Of a DNA stretch of 64,000 bases, positions 17,102-26,167 are shown piece after piece. The number at the start of each line of letters is the position of its first letter. The first letter of the stretch is position 1. The notes beneath the pieces were generated by a model. That model was not told the origin of the DNA and made no database searches. It saw nothing but the letters and a program-made list of their open reading frames with translations. A program made the translations under genes and the position numbers. The stretch is from Amycolatopsis anabasis. GTDB taxonomy: Bacteria > Actinomycetota > Actinomycetes > Mycobacteriales > Pseudonocardiaceae. Location of the stretch: the NCBI RefSeq assembly GCF_009765355.1, contig NZ_VTHK01000009.1:1-64000 (forward strand), in the 5' to 3' direction.

Positions 17102-17521
17102 TTAGGTGGCGGGACGGTGTGCCTTCGCGCTGAGTTCGCTGGGGACCGGGCGGTCCAGGTCCCGGTGGTAGGCGACGGCGGCCACGGATTCGGTCAGTTG
17201 CGGGATGGGTGGAACGGCGGCGGCGTTGAACGCGACGTCGAGGCACATCCGGTGCTGGGTGTGGATCACCACTTCGAGCAAGCGGGCGGCGCAGAGGGCT
17301 TGGAGGTTTTCGCGCCAGCGCTGGGGGCCGCCGTCTTCGGCCGACCATTCGTGCGGGTAGATCAACCAGTAGCCGAGTTTCAGCTTCCCGGCGAGTTCGT
17401 GGTGCTCGGCCACGGTGTACGGGCCGAAGGGGTGGTGGGTGCCGGGTTCGAAGACCACGGCCGGTGCGGCGAAGGTTCGTGCCGCGCTTGGGGTCCACAG
17501 CCGCACCATCGGGCAGCGCAT
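17102..17521 (-). CDS. Hypothetical protein
   Basis: A 139-residue soluble protein with normal amino acid variety (GYWLIYPHEWSAEDGGPQRW; LLEVVIHTQHRMCLDVAF). A GAGAGGG site immediately precedes the ATG. A frame on the opposite strand (17117-17590) is longer but Gly/Val-rich and looks like the shadow. No family recognised; no clear link to its neighbours. Confidence 0.5.
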   Translation of the reverse strand: MRCPMVRLWTPSAARTFAAPAVVFEPGTHHPFGPYTVAEHHELAGKLKLGYWLIYPHEWSAEDGGPQRWRENLQALCAARLLEVVIHTQHRMCLDVAFNAAAVPPIPQLTESVAAVAYHRDLDRPVPSELSAKAHRPAT

Positions 17522-17769
17522 CCCTCTCGAGTGGTCGGAAAGTACCTACCTCGCTGCCCAGTGTCATCGGACCCGCGCTCCGATCGCTAGGGAGGTTCGG
17601 CGGGTGGAATGGGGTCTTCCGGCACTAGCGGCGATTTTCGTACTGCCGTCCCGAAGCTAAGCACCGATGAACAACTGCCGAACAGCCGGACGAAGTGCGC
17701 GCGGACCTCGCACGCACTCAATACGTTGATCCGTCCCGGTTTCGTTCTTCTGCGCGGCGGAGGCTTGCG

Positions 17770-19308
17770 GTGTCCAACTTTCCCTGGGAACTCTTCCTCG
17801 CGGTCTTCGCGGTGGTCGTGCCGATCTTCGCGTTCCTGTGGGAGTTCGTGTTCGTCGGCCGCAAGCGGCTCGGTTACCGCGTGCAGATGGACACCACGGC
17901 CAGGCAGGAGGCCACCTCCGAGAACGCGGGCGCGTGGCGGAGGCTGGAGCGGGAGAGCGGCGCCCCGCTGGTCGATCCCTCGTTCGTCCTGCTGCGCATC
18001 GAGAACACCGGCACCACCAACATCGACACGAACGACTACGCGGTCCTCGACGACATCAAGGTCGGCGTCAAGATCAACTTCCCCGGGCGCAGGGTGGCCG
18101 GGATGGTGGTGACGGAACTCAGCGACGAGTTTCTGCGGGACAACTTCGGCCCCAAATCGGGGCTGGGCGTGCGGAACGTCGAGAACTCGGGGCGGACCGT
18201 GGGCGTCATCGAACTGCCCCGGACGCCGTTGAACCGCGGCCAGCACTACAAGGTCCTGACCGTCCTGGAACGCGCCGGTGACGGCCAGAAGAAGTTCGAC
18301 GAACCCGAGGTGGTCGCCGGTATCAAGGGCGGAGTCCGAACCGGACGCATCCGGGAGACCAAGAGCCGCACCGGAGTCCCGCGCTGGCTCATCGTGCTGG
18401 TCTACCTGCTCGTGTCGGTCGGCCTCGCGGAACCCTTCGTCATCGACCTCGCCACCGGACCGCCGGCCCCGCTGGACTGCGCCACGGGCAAACTCACGGT
18501 CACCGGGTCCACGGCCTTCGAACCCGTTCTGCGGGAGGCCACCGCGTTGTACGCGAAAACCTGCCCGGACAGCGGTTTCACGGTCGACACCCACGGCAGC
18601 GCGCAAGGACTCGAAGCCGTGAACCAGCAGCGGAGTCCCGAGGTGCTCGCGTTTTCCGACGGTATGAAGGGAAACCGGCTTCCGCAGCTGCTGCCGAGGC
18701 CCATCGCGTTCCTGCTCTTCACGCTCGTCATCAACAAAGACGCCGGAGTTCAGGACCTCACCCTGGCGCAGGTGCGGGATGTCTTCGCCGGACGGGTCGG
18801 CAACTGGAAGGAACTGGGCGGGAACGACCGGCCGGTTCGCCTGGTCGACCGGGAATCCGATTCGGGCACGCGGACCACGCTCGAACGGCGGGTCCTCGGC
18901 GCCGTGGAGCCGGGGGAGAACTCCAACGACTGCGTGGAGCCGAAGGCCGAGAACCAGCCCGCCGGAGTCATCCGGTGCCGGAAGGGCGATACCGGCAGCC
19001 TGCTGAACGCCGTGGCGGGCACGACCGGCGCCATCGGCTACAGCGAACTCGGGGCCGCCGCGGGGCGTGAGGACGTGCTCACCGTGCGGATCGACGGGCA
19101 ACCGGCCACCCTGGAAGGGGCCGATCACGGGGCCTATCCCTTCTGGCAGACGGAATACGCCTACAGCTACGGCGAGCTCAAGGCCGATTCGCTGGCCGCC
19201 AGCTTCCTGCGTTACCTGACCAACCAGGTCGGCGCGGACATCATCCGCTCCCACGGCGACCGGCCCTGCGCGGAACTGGCGAACCCCGTGCTGTGCCACC
19301 CCAGCTGA
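17770..19308 (+). CDS. Membrane-anchored PstS-like substrate-binding protein
   Basis: A 512-residue protein. TM1 is at about residues 5-25 and a cytoplasmic beta-rich region follows (about 40-190). TM2 is near residues 205-225 (WLIVLVYLLVSVGLAEPFVI), and a C-terminal type 2 periplasmic-binding domain starts LTVTGSTAFEPVLREATALY, which resembles phosphate-binding PstS. GGAGG stands six bases before the GTG at 17770. The binding domain would face outward. No ABC transporter genes are adjacent, so it may be a sensor or scaffold, not a transport component. Confidence 0.75.
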   Translation: MSNFPWELFLAVFAVVVPIFAFLWEFVFVGRKRLGYRVQMDTTARQEATSENAGAWRRLERESGAPLVDPSFVLLRIENTGTTNIDTNDYAVLDDIKVGVKINFPGRRVAGMVVTELSDEFLRDNFGPKSGLGVRNVENSGRTVGVIELPRTPLNRGQHYKVLTVLERAGDGQKKFDEPEVVAGIKGGVRTGRIRETKSRTGVPRWLIVLVYLLVSVGLAEPFVIDLATGPPAPLDCATGKLTVTGSTAFEPVLREATALYAKTCPDSGFTVDTHGSAQGLEAVNQQRSPEVLAFSDGMKGNRLPQLLPRPIAFLLFTLVINKDAGVQDLTLAQVRDVFAGRVGNWKELGGNDRPVRLVDRESDSGTRTTLERRVLGAVEPGENSNDCVEPKAENQPAGVIRCRKGDTGSLLNAVAGTTGAIGYSELGAAAGREDVLTVRIDGQPATLEGADHGAYPFWQTEYAYSYGELKADSLAASFLRYLTNQVGADIIRSHGDRPCAELANPVLCHPS

Positions 19309-19315
19309 CCGTTAC

Positions 19316-19379
19316 TTGACAGCTGTCCAGCAGTGGTCATACCTTCGCCTTAGTGGACACGTGTCTACTAAGGCGAAGG
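19316..19379 (+). promoter_or_regulatory. Promoter with large palindromic operator
   Basis: A TTGACA -35 hexamer at 19316-19321 lies within a small palindrome (GACAGCTGTC). Downstream, 19342-19379 is a near-perfect 38-base palindrome: 13-base arms CCTTCGCCTTAGT and ACTAAGGCGAAGG around a centre containing GACACGTGTC, with one mismatched pair. It overlaps the expected transcription start, and its right arm runs into the ribosome-binding site of the DUF4345 gene. It therefore could act as a repressor (TetR-like) operator or as an RNA hairpin. Confidence 0.65.
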
Positions 19380-19387
19380 GGGTGGCG

Positions 19388-19795
19388 GTGGCCAAGATTC
19401 TCAAGTGGCTCATGCTGATCATGGGGATCGCCTGCGTGGCGATCGGCGCCTTCCACTTCGTGCTCGGCATCGATTCGGTGCCGGGCGAGGGGGCGGCCGG
19501 TGCGACCGTCGACAGCCGGGAACGGTTCTACGGCGCGGTTTTCCTCGGGTACGGCCTCGCCTGGATCTGGGCGGCCCGGCGGTCGCCGATCCCGGCGAAA
19601 GCGGTGCGGTGGCTCGCCGGCATCTTCCTGCTCGGCGGGGCCGGGCGGCTGCTCTCGATGGCCGTCCACGGGCAGCCGCAGTGGTTCCAGGTCGTGCTCG
19701 CGGTGCTCGAACTCGCCCTGCCGCCGCTGTACTTCTGGCTGGCGTCCGCCGACGAGCGGGGTGAGCGTCCCGAAAGACCCCTTTCCGCCCGCTGA
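19388..19795 (+). CDS. DUF4345 family membrane protein
   Basis: A 135-residue protein with about four hydrophobic segments. The opening KILKWLMLIMGIACVAIGAF and the internal TVDSRERFYGAVFLGYGLAW match the DUF4345 family of small integral membrane proteins of unknown role. The GTG at 19388 is preferred because of the AAGGGGG site just upstream; another GTG lies two codons earlier. Expression is probably controlled through the palindrome immediately upstream; the regulator is not in the neighbourhood. Confidence 0.75.
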   Translation: MAKILKWLMLIMGIACVAIGAFHFVLGIDSVPGEGAAGATVDSRERFYGAVFLGYGLAWIWAARRSPIPAKAVRWLAGIFLLGGAGRLLSMAVHGQPQWFQVVLAVLELALPPLYFWLASADERGERPERPLSAR

Positions 19796-19849
19796 TTGTG
19801 CCTGCGCCGCCATTCGGTCATCCTGGGCTGATCGGGACGGGAGGGTGCC

Positions 19850-21094
19850 ATGCATGCCGTGATCGTGGGAGCGGGGATCGGTGGCTTGATCACGGCGCTG
19901 CGGCTGCACCACGAGGGCATCGACTGCGCGGTCTACGAACAGAGCGAGCAGATCCGCGAACTGGGTGTCGGGATCAACATGCTGCCGCACGCGGTCCGGG
20001 AACTGGCCGAGTTGGGGCTGCTGGACCGGTTGGACGAAACGGGAATCCGGACCCGGGAGCTGTTCTACACCCACCGGCTGGGGCCGGAGATCCTGCGCCG
20101 GCCCTGCGGGCTCGACGCGGGATTCGCGTACCCGCAGTTCAGCCTGCACCGGGGCGGTTTGCAGGGCGTGCTGCTCCGCGCGGTGCGCGAACGGCTCGGC
20201 GCCGGTGCGGTGCGGACCGGGCACCGGCTGGTCGGTTTCGAGCAGGACGCCGGCGGGGTGCGGGCGCGGTTCGCCGATCGGCGCGGCGATCCGCTGGAGC
20301 CGGTGCGCGGCGACGTGCTGGTGGCCGCCGACGGCATCCATTCGACCGTGCGGTCGCTCCTGTTCCCGGCGGAGGGCCCGCCGCGGTGGAACGGTGTCCT
20401 GATGTGGCGGGGAGCCACCGACTGGCCGGACTTCGGCACCGGGCGTTCGATGATCATCGCCGGTGGGACCGCGGCCAAGCTGGTCGTCTACCCGATCGCG
20501 GAAGGGCGCGCGCCGGGCACCAAGCTCACCAACTGGGCGGTGTGCGTCCAGACCGGGCAGGCCGGAGATCCGCCGCCGAAGCGCCAGGACTGGGCGCGCG
20601 AGGGCGACCGCGCGGAGTTGGCGCGGCATCTCGGCCGGTTCCGCCTGCCGCTCGTCGACCACGTCCGATTGGTCCAGGCCACCCGGGAATGCTTCGAAAT
20701 GCCGATGTGCGACCGGGATCCGCTGCCGCACTGGACCCGGGGCCGGGTGACGCTGCTCGGGGACGCCGCGCACCCGATGTTCCCGATGGGCTCAAACGGC
20801 GCCAGCCAGGCCATTCTGGACGCGGTGAGCCTCGGCGGTCACCTGGCGCGGCACGCCGAACCCGGTGCCGCGTTGCGGGCGTACCAGGACGAGCGCCTGC
20901 CCGCCACCGGCGAGGTGGTGCTCCGCAACCGGGCAGGCGGCCCGGAGCGGGTGATCGACGAGGTCGAACGCCGTGCCCCCGACGGATTTTCCCGGCTCGC
21001 GGACGTGATCGACGCCGCGACGCTGGAAGCCGTGGTCAGCGGCTACGCGCAGGTGACCGGGGCGGCCCGGCAACAGGTGAACCGCCCCCGCTGA
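19850..21094 (+). CDS. FAD-dependent aromatic-ring monooxygenase
   Basis: A 414-residue group A flavoprotein hydroxylase. The N-terminal GxGxxG (AVIVGAGIGGLITALRL), the DG motif (LVAADGIHSTVRSLLF) and the GD motif (VTLLGDAAHPMFPMGSNGAS) are all present. The NGAS and MFPMG details resemble the PhzS/UbiH-like branch acting on aromatic or phenazine-like substrates. It would use NAD(P)H and O2. It is convergent, with no gap, with a cupin gene. The substrate is unknown. Confidence 0.85.
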   Translation: MHAVIVGAGIGGLITALRLHHEGIDCAVYEQSEQIRELGVGINMLPHAVRELAELGLLDRLDETGIRTRELFYTHRLGPEILRRPCGLDAGFAYPQFSLHRGGLQGVLLRAVRERLGAGAVRTGHRLVGFEQDAGGVRARFADRRGDPLEPVRGDVLVAADGIHSTVRSLLFPAEGPPRWNGVLMWRGATDWPDFGTGRSMIIAGGTAAKLVVYPIAEGRAPGTKLTNWAVCVQTGQAGDPPPKRQDWAREGDRAELARHLGRFRLPLVDHVRLVQATRECFEMPMCDRDPLPHWTRGRVTLLGDAAHPMFPMGSNGASQAILDAVSLGGHLARHAEPGAALRAYQDERLPATGEVVLRNRAGGPERVIDEVERRAPDGFSRLADVIDAATLEAVVSGYAQVTGAARQQVNRPR

Positions 21095-21571
21095 TCAGGC
21101 ACCTTCGACCGAACCCGGCGGCAGGAAGTTCACGTCGTGCAGGGCGGACACCCGGACGACCTCGTCCGGGTCCGCCAGGTTGTGCAGCTGGTCGAACAGC
21201 GCGGCGAGGCGGCCCGCCGGGCTCACCCAGAACAGCGCGCGCGTGGGCACCTCGCCGCGGTTGTAGTAGGCGTGCGGGAGGTTCTTCGGCATGCGCACGG
21301 TGTCGCCGGGGCCCGCGGTCTCCCACTGTCCGTCGAGGTAGAGGGTGAAGACCCCTTCCAGCACGTAGATGTGTTCGTCCTGGGTCGGGTGCACGTGCGG
21401 CGGCACCCCGGTTCCGGGCGGGTCGTAGGTCTCGAACGCGAAACTCGATTCACCGGCCGACTTCATGGAATAGGTGTGCCCGAGCACGTTCCACACCTTC
21501 CCGCCCATGCCTTCGCTCGCGAGCGTGATCCCCTTCGGCAGGGGTCCGAGCACGATTTCCTCGCCGTTCAT
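21095..21571 (-). CDS. Cupin-domain protein (quercetin dioxygenase-like)
   Basis: A 158-residue single-cupin protein with the metal-binding motif GVPPHVHPTQDEHIYVLEG (His, His, Glu, His ligands) and a second motif ending NLPHAYYNRG. GGAGG precedes the ATG at 21571. Such proteins include dioxygenases, isomerases and sensors. It is divergent from a dienelactone hydrolase gene across a 103-base gap containing an inverted repeat. Confidence 0.8.
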   Translation of the reverse strand: MNGEEIVLGPLPKGITLASEGMGGKVWNVLGHTYSMKSAGESSFAFETYDPPGTGVPPHVHPTQDEHIYVLEGVFTLYLDGQWETAGPGDTVRMPKNLPHAYYNRGEVPTRALFWVSPAGRLAALFDQLHNLADPDEVVRVSALHDVNFLPPGSVEGA

Positions 21572-21620
21572 GACGCCTCCTGGCCGCTTATCGCTCTGCG
21601 AGAACAGCAGACCAGAACCG

Positions 21621-21638
21621 ATCTTGTTCGGGCAAGAT
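21621..21638. promoter_or_regulatory. Inverted repeat between divergent cupin and DLH genes
   Basis: ATCTTG and CAAGAT arms around TTCGGG, a perfect 6-base palindrome in the divergent promoter region. Possible operator; no regulator gene is adjacent. Confidence 0.4.
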
Positions 21639-21674
21639 GCGAATCCGGTGAACGGATAGGAGGGATCGTCCGCG

Positions 21675-22424
21675 GTGACGAAGATCGAGGTGCTCCGCAA
21701 ACCCGTCGAATACCGGCACGGCGCCGTGGTCATGGAGGGGATCCTGCTGCGCGACGCGGCGACCGGCGGCCCGGCGCCGACGGTCATCGTGTGCCACGGG
21801 GCGGAGGGCCGCAGCGACGAACTGGCGAGAATGGCCGAACGCGTCCTGCCGTGGGGTTACCAGGCGTTCGTCATGGACCTGTACGGCAAGGGGGTCAGCG
21901 GTTCCACCCCGGAGGAGTTCGACGCGTTGATGCGGCCGTTCCTCGATGACCGGGCCATGCTGGCGGACCGGTTGTCCGCGGTGGTCGCGGCCGTCGCCGG
22001 GCTCCGCGAGGTGGACGAGTCCCGGATCGCGGCCATCGGTTTCTGCTTCGGCGGACTGTGCGTGCTCGACATGGCGCGGGCGGGCCTGCCGGTCACCGGG
22101 GTCGCCAGTTTCCACGGCGTGCTGACCCCGCCGCCCGGCTCCGCCCCGCGGCGGATCGGCTGCAAGATCGCGGTGTACCACGGCTGGGACGATCCCTTCG
22201 CGAAACCGGAGGACGTCGTCGCGCTGGCGGCGGAACTGACCGCGGCCGGGGCCGACTGGCAGGTGCGGGCCTTCGGCCAGACGCTGCATTCCTTCATGGC
22301 CGAGCAGGCGAACCGGCCCGATCTGGGCATCGCGTACAACGCCCGGTCCGCCGAACGATCCTGGTCCGGATTGCGCGGATTTCTGGCCGAATGCCTCGGC
22401 ACCGGATCGTCCATTGTGGACTAG
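21675..22424 (+). CDS. Dienelactone hydrolase family protein
   Basis: A 249-residue alpha/beta hydrolase of the dienelactone hydrolase family. The nucleophile elbow GFCFGG has Cys as expected, the Asp lies in GWDDPF and the His in LHSFM. GGAGG is 10 bases before the GTG at 21675. Family members open lactone rings in aromatic degradation, but many act on other esters. Together with the cupin and flavin monooxygenase it hints at a small aromatic-catabolism group. Confidence 0.83.
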   Translation: MTKIEVLRKPVEYRHGAVVMEGILLRDAATGGPAPTVIVCHGAEGRSDELARMAERVLPWGYQAFVMDLYGKGVSGSTPEEFDALMRPFLDDRAMLADRLSAVVAAVAGLREVDESRIAAIGFCFGGLCVLDMARAGLPVTGVASFHGVLTPPPGSAPRRIGCKIAVYHGWDDPFAKPEDVVALAAELTAAGADWQVRAFGQTLHSFMAEQANRPDLGIAYNARSAERSWSGLRGFLAECLGTGSSIVD

Positions 22425-22559
22425 CCGGAGTGGTGGCAGGGAGCGGCGTCGAACTGCCGGTTCGCACTGAGAGTCACCGCGGCTTCGTTGGTGATTACCC
22501 CACAGTAATCCTGGTATACGTGGTTCTGAGAGGTCCCCCAGGTACTGAGAGGACGGGTA

Positions 22560-24062
22560 ATGCGCACACGGAGACGATGTCTGCTCGGATTGGCGGCCGG
22601 TGCACTGGCCGTGACGGGCCTGGTGGTGGTGCCCGGCACGGCCGCGGCGCAGGGGCGGGGCCTCGACTGGCAGCCCTGTCCCGACGCCAAGGGAGTCGAC
22701 TGCGCGACCGTCGAGGTCCCCCTCGACTGGGCCAAACCCGGCGGCGAGAAAATCCACATCGGATTGGCGCGGCGCAAGGCGAAGGATCCCGATCATCGGA
22801 TCGGCTCGATCCTGATGGATCCGGGCGGGCCGGGCGGTTCCGGCGTCGACGTGGTCAAGCAGACCGAAGTCTTCACCGACCAGGTCAACGCGCGGTTCGA
22901 CGTGGTCGGTTTCGATCCCCGCGGTATCAACACCAGCACCCAGCTCAAGTGCGACACCCAGCTCTCCCAGGATGCGATGAACGCCCGGCATCCGACCAAC
23001 CAGGCGGAATTCGACCGGCTGGCCGACCTGAACAAGCGGCTTTACGACAGCTGCCGCGAGCACTCCGGCGCGCTCGTCGACCACGCCGACAACCTGCACA
23101 CCGTCCGGGACCTGGACGCCGTCCGGCAAGCACTGGGGGAGCGCAAGCTCAACTACCTCGGATACTCCTACGGCAGCCTGATGGGGCAGCAGTACGCCGA
23201 GGTGTTCCCGCACCGGATCCGGGCTATGGTCACCGACGGCAACATGGACCACAGCCTGCGCAGCACCAAGGACTTCATGTTCACCGAGACCGAACCGGTG
23301 GAGAAGAACTTCCTGGAGTTCGCCGGGTGGTGCGACCGGAGCGCCGAATGCGCGCTGCACGGTCAGAACACCAAGGCCGTCTACGGTGATCTGCGCGAGA
23401 AGGCCAAGGCCGGGAAGCTGGTGGATCCGCAGACCAAGCAGCCGATCGATTTCTACAGCCTGTCCCAGCTGGCGTTCGGGGTGAACTCCCCGCAGGGGTG
23501 GACCAGGCTCGCGACGAACCTCAAGGCGCTCAAGGACGGCAACGGCGTCCTGGACATGACGGCCGCCGCCGACGTCTCGGAGAATCCGTATCCGGCGATC
23601 TGGTGCAGCGACTGGGGTTTCGGGGTGAAGGACTTCGCCGAATACGCCCGGTTGCGCGGGGCGCTGGCGAAAAAGTTCCCCAACATCCAGTGGTCGCCGT
23701 ATGTCGATCACGCGTTGAGCTGCGTGGGTAGCCCGGTGAAGTACACCAACCCGCGCAAGCCCCTGGACATCGACCACGCCCCGCCCCTGGTGATGATCGG
23801 CAACGTGCACGACCCGGCGACGGTGTACCGGTGGAACCGGACCGCCGCGGAGCAGAGCGGTGCGCACCTGATCACCTACGAGGGCTGGGGCCACACCGCC
23901 TACCACCCGGGCCGCAGCCAGTGCGTCAACGACGCGGTGGACGCGTACCTGATCGATCTGAAGGTGCCGCGGGACGGCCTGTCCTGCCCGTCGCTGGAGA
24001 AACCCGGCGTCGTCGGCACGCAGTCCATGGAGCCGCTCACCGCAGGGCCCTACCGGGCATGA
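22560..24062 (+). CDS. Secreted alpha/beta hydrolase, tripeptidyl aminopeptidase type
   Basis: A 500-residue exported peptidase-like hydrolase. An N-terminal signal (MRTRRRCLLGLAAGALAVTG) ends near AAAQG. The mature protein has the nucleophile GYSYGS (Ser near residue 201) and DPRGINTST, and a C-terminal domain with VHDPAT and the catalytic His in GWGHTAY. This is the SlpD/SlpE/tripeptidyl aminopeptidase family of mycelial actinomycetes, which remove N-terminal tripeptides outside the cell. Cys pairs suggest disulphides. GAGGAC precedes the ATG. Confidence 0.85.
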   Translation: MRTRRRCLLGLAAGALAVTGLVVVPGTAAAQGRGLDWQPCPDAKGVDCATVEVPLDWAKPGGEKIHIGLARRKAKDPDHRIGSILMDPGGPGGSGVDVVKQTEVFTDQVNARFDVVGFDPRGINTSTQLKCDTQLSQDAMNARHPTNQAEFDRLADLNKRLYDSCREHSGALVDHADNLHTVRDLDAVRQALGERKLNYLGYSYGSLMGQQYAEVFPHRIRAMVTDGNMDHSLRSTKDFMFTETEPVEKNFLEFAGWCDRSAECALHGQNTKAVYGDLREKAKAGKLVDPQTKQPIDFYSLSQLAFGVNSPQGWTRLATNLKALKDGNGVLDMTAAADVSENPYPAIWCSDWGFGVKDFAEYARLRGALAKKFPNIQWSPYVDHALSCVGSPVKYTNPRKPLDIDHAPPLVMIGNVHDPATVYRWNRTAAEQSGAHLITYEGWGHTAYHPGRSQCVNDAVDAYLIDLKVPRDGLSCPSLEKPGVVGTQSMEPLTAGPYRA

Positions 24063-24068
24063 CCGATC

Positions 24069-24109
24069 GAGCGGTGGCGCCGGGGAGTCCGTTCCCGGCG
24101 CCACCGCTC
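24069..24109. terminator. Strong bidirectional terminator hairpin
   Basis: A perfect 16-base stem (GAGCGGTGGCGCCGGG at 24069-24084 with its complement at 24094-24109) and a 9-base loop fill the gap between the converging hydrolase and prolyl oligopeptidase genes. No T-run, as usual in high-GC actinobacteria. Confidence 0.8.
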
Positions 24110-24115
24110 GGCGGG

Positions 24116-26167
24116 TCAGGGCGCCAGGCCGAGTTGGTGCATGACGAACGCGAGGATCTCGGCGCGTTGTTCGGCGGCCAGCGCCGGATCGATGCTGCCG
24201 TGGCCCACGTCGTTCCAGATTCGCAGCAGGATCGGGTGTTCGCTCGCGGTGGCGTGCTGCAGCGCGGCGGTGAACTTGCGGCCCTGGAAGGGCGGGCAGC
24301 TGATGTCCCGTTCGCCGATCACCTGCAGCACCGCCGGGTACCGCACCCCGGGCACCACGTTGTGGTACGGCGAATACTGGTAGAGCACCGCGGCGTCGGC
24401 GGGATCATCGGGATTTCCGTAGTCCTTGGCGTACACCGAACGGATTCCTTCGACGCCGGGAACGTCGGCCAGCGGCTCCAGCACGTCCAGCACCGGAACC
24501 TGCGCGACCACCGCTCGCCAGAGTTCCGGTTGCTGGACCGCGGCCACCGCGGCGAGCAGCCCGCCGTTGGACGCGCCGTGGAAGGCCAGCGTTCGCGGTG
24601 TCGCGATGCCCCGCGCGATCAGGTCCTCGGCGACCGCACGCAGGTCGTCGAAGACGTTCTGCTTGCGGTGCAGCCGTCCCGCCTCGTACCAGTCGCGCCC
24701 GTACTCGCTGCCACCCCGCAGGTTCGCCCGCACGTACACGCCGCCCGCGTCGACGAAGGGCGCGTTCTCGCCGAGGAAAGCGGGCAGCAGCGGGATGTTG
24801 AAACCCCCGTAGGCGTTGACCAGCGTCGGTCGTGGTGCGGCGCGGTCGAGGTCGGCGCGGGCGATCACGAAATAGGGGATTCGGGTGCCGTCGGCCGAGG
24901 TCGCGAAGTACTGCTCGACCGCGATGCCGTCGAGTTGTTCGCCCGGCTCGACGATTTCCAGTTCCGCGGTGCCGACGTCGAGCCGGTACGCGGTGTCGGC
25001 CGACGTGAACGTGGTGGCGGAGAAGGTGAATTCGTCCGAACGCGGCCTGGCCCGGTCGAGCACCAGGCCGAAGGAGGCGCTGGCCCCGGGCAGCGGAGCC
25101 GTGCCGACCGGGGTGCCGTCGAGTTCGTGGACGGTGATGTCCAGCGACACGTCCCGCAGCGCGGAGACGACCAGCCGACCATCCACAATGTCCAGTGAGC
25201 GCAGCACGCGGTCACCGGCGGGGATGATTTCGCGCCAGCTCGATTGGTCGGTCGAGGTCGCCGCGGGCACCGCCACCACCCGGCCGCGCGGCGTGTCGGT
25301 CGCGATCGCCAGATAGGTGTCGTCGTCGAGCCACGCGCCGTGGAGTTCCGCGTCGAAGCCGTCGGGCGTGAACCGCCGCCACCGGCCCGTCGCGATCTCA
25401 CCGATCACCGAGGCGGCGTATTCGTGCGGCACGGTCACCCCGAGGACGTACCGGCCGCCCGGCGACACCTGCGGGGTCAGCCCGAGCGCGGTGGGGGAGA
25501 CGTCGCCGTGTTCGAAAACCGCTTCGGGCCGCGCCACTGCGTCCGGGGTGACGGCCGCGAAGCGGAGGGCGTGCCGACCGTCCGGCGAACGACCGTGCAG
25601 GTAGAACCCGGTGCCGTCGGGCAGCCATCCGACCCGCAGCATGTTGCCCTGCATCGTGGGCTCGGCCGTGTCGAGCAGGCGGCCGGTGCCGGCTTCGACC
25701 ACGCCGTAGTGGCCGAAGGGCTCGCCTCCCGCGGAGTGGCTGAACGCCACGAGCCGCCCGTCCGGTGACGGGATCGCGTACAGGAACATCGTGGGCCGCT
25801 GGTCGCCGCGGCGTGCGGTTATCGCGGCGGCGTCGACGAGCACCCGGCCCGCGCCGTCGCGCTGCTCGGAGACGCGGACCGCTTGCGCCGTTCCCTCGTC
25901 GTTGCGCCCGATCCAGAACCACCGGCCCGCCACCGCGAGCCGGGTGCCGAGCAGGGCTTCCGCGCTCGAGGGGCACGAGCGCAACGACTTCAGCACGGCC
26001 TCGAACGCCGGCGACGACCGCACCGCTTCGACCGCAGCCGCCACCTGGCGGTTCTGCCAGTCCAGCACCTCGTCGGTCCCGGCCCGCAGCCAGTCGTACG
26101 GGTCTTCGAAGGTCACCCCGCCGATGGTCTTGGTGATCGGTCGCCGGGGCGTCTCGATGGCAGCCAC
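24116..26167 (-). CDS. Prolyl oligopeptidase (S9A) family serine peptidase
   Basis: A 683-residue cytoplasmic peptidase. It opens with the S9A N-terminal signature (TFEDPYDWLRA), followed by a beta-propeller region to about residue 400 and a C-terminal catalytic alpha/beta hydrolase. RGGSEYGRDWYEAGRL, the nucleophile HGASNGG (Ser near 533), Asp in GERDISCP (near 617) and His in NDVGHGS (near 655) complete the triad. GGAG precedes the GTG at 26167; an upstream TTG is less likely. It cleaves short peptides after proline or related residues. Upstream lies a short inverted repeat at 26192-26206 (ACATC/GATGT). Confidence 0.9.
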   Translation of the reverse strand: MAAIETPRRPITKTIGGVTFEDPYDWLRAGTDEVLDWQNRQVAAAVEAVRSSPAFEAVLKSLRSCPSSAEALLGTRLAVAGRWFWIGRNDEGTAQAVRVSEQRDGAGRVLVDAAAITARRGDQRPTMFLYAIPSPDGRLVAFSHSAGGEPFGHYGVVEAGTGRLLDTAEPTMQGNMLRVGWLPDGTGFYLHGRSPDGRHALRFAAVTPDAVARPEAVFEHGDVSPTALGLTPQVSPGGRYVLGVTVPHEYAASVIGEIATGRWRRFTPDGFDAELHGAWLDDDTYLAIATDTPRGRVVAVPAATSTDQSSWREIIPAGDRVLRSLDIVDGRLVVSALRDVSLDITVHELDGTPVGTAPLPGASASFGLVLDRARPRSDEFTFSATTFTSADTAYRLDVGTAELEIVEPGEQLDGIAVEQYFATSADGTRIPYFVIARADLDRAAPRPTLVNAYGGFNIPLLPAFLGENAPFVDAGGVYVRANLRGGSEYGRDWYEAGRLHRKQNVFDDLRAVAEDLIARGIATPRTLAFHGASNGGLLAAVAAVQQPELWRAVVAQVPVLDVLEPLADVPGVEGIRSVYAKDYGNPDDPADAAVLYQYSPYHNVVPGVRYPAVLQVIGERDISCPPFQGRKFTAALQHATASEHPILLRIWNDVGHGSIDPALAAEQRAEILAFVMHQLGLAP

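Noticed and set aside
17117..17590. Plus-strand frame opposite the hypothetical gene at 17102-17521
   Set aside because: Gly/Val-rich and repetitive in composition; the minus-strand product looks more protein-like. Not certain.
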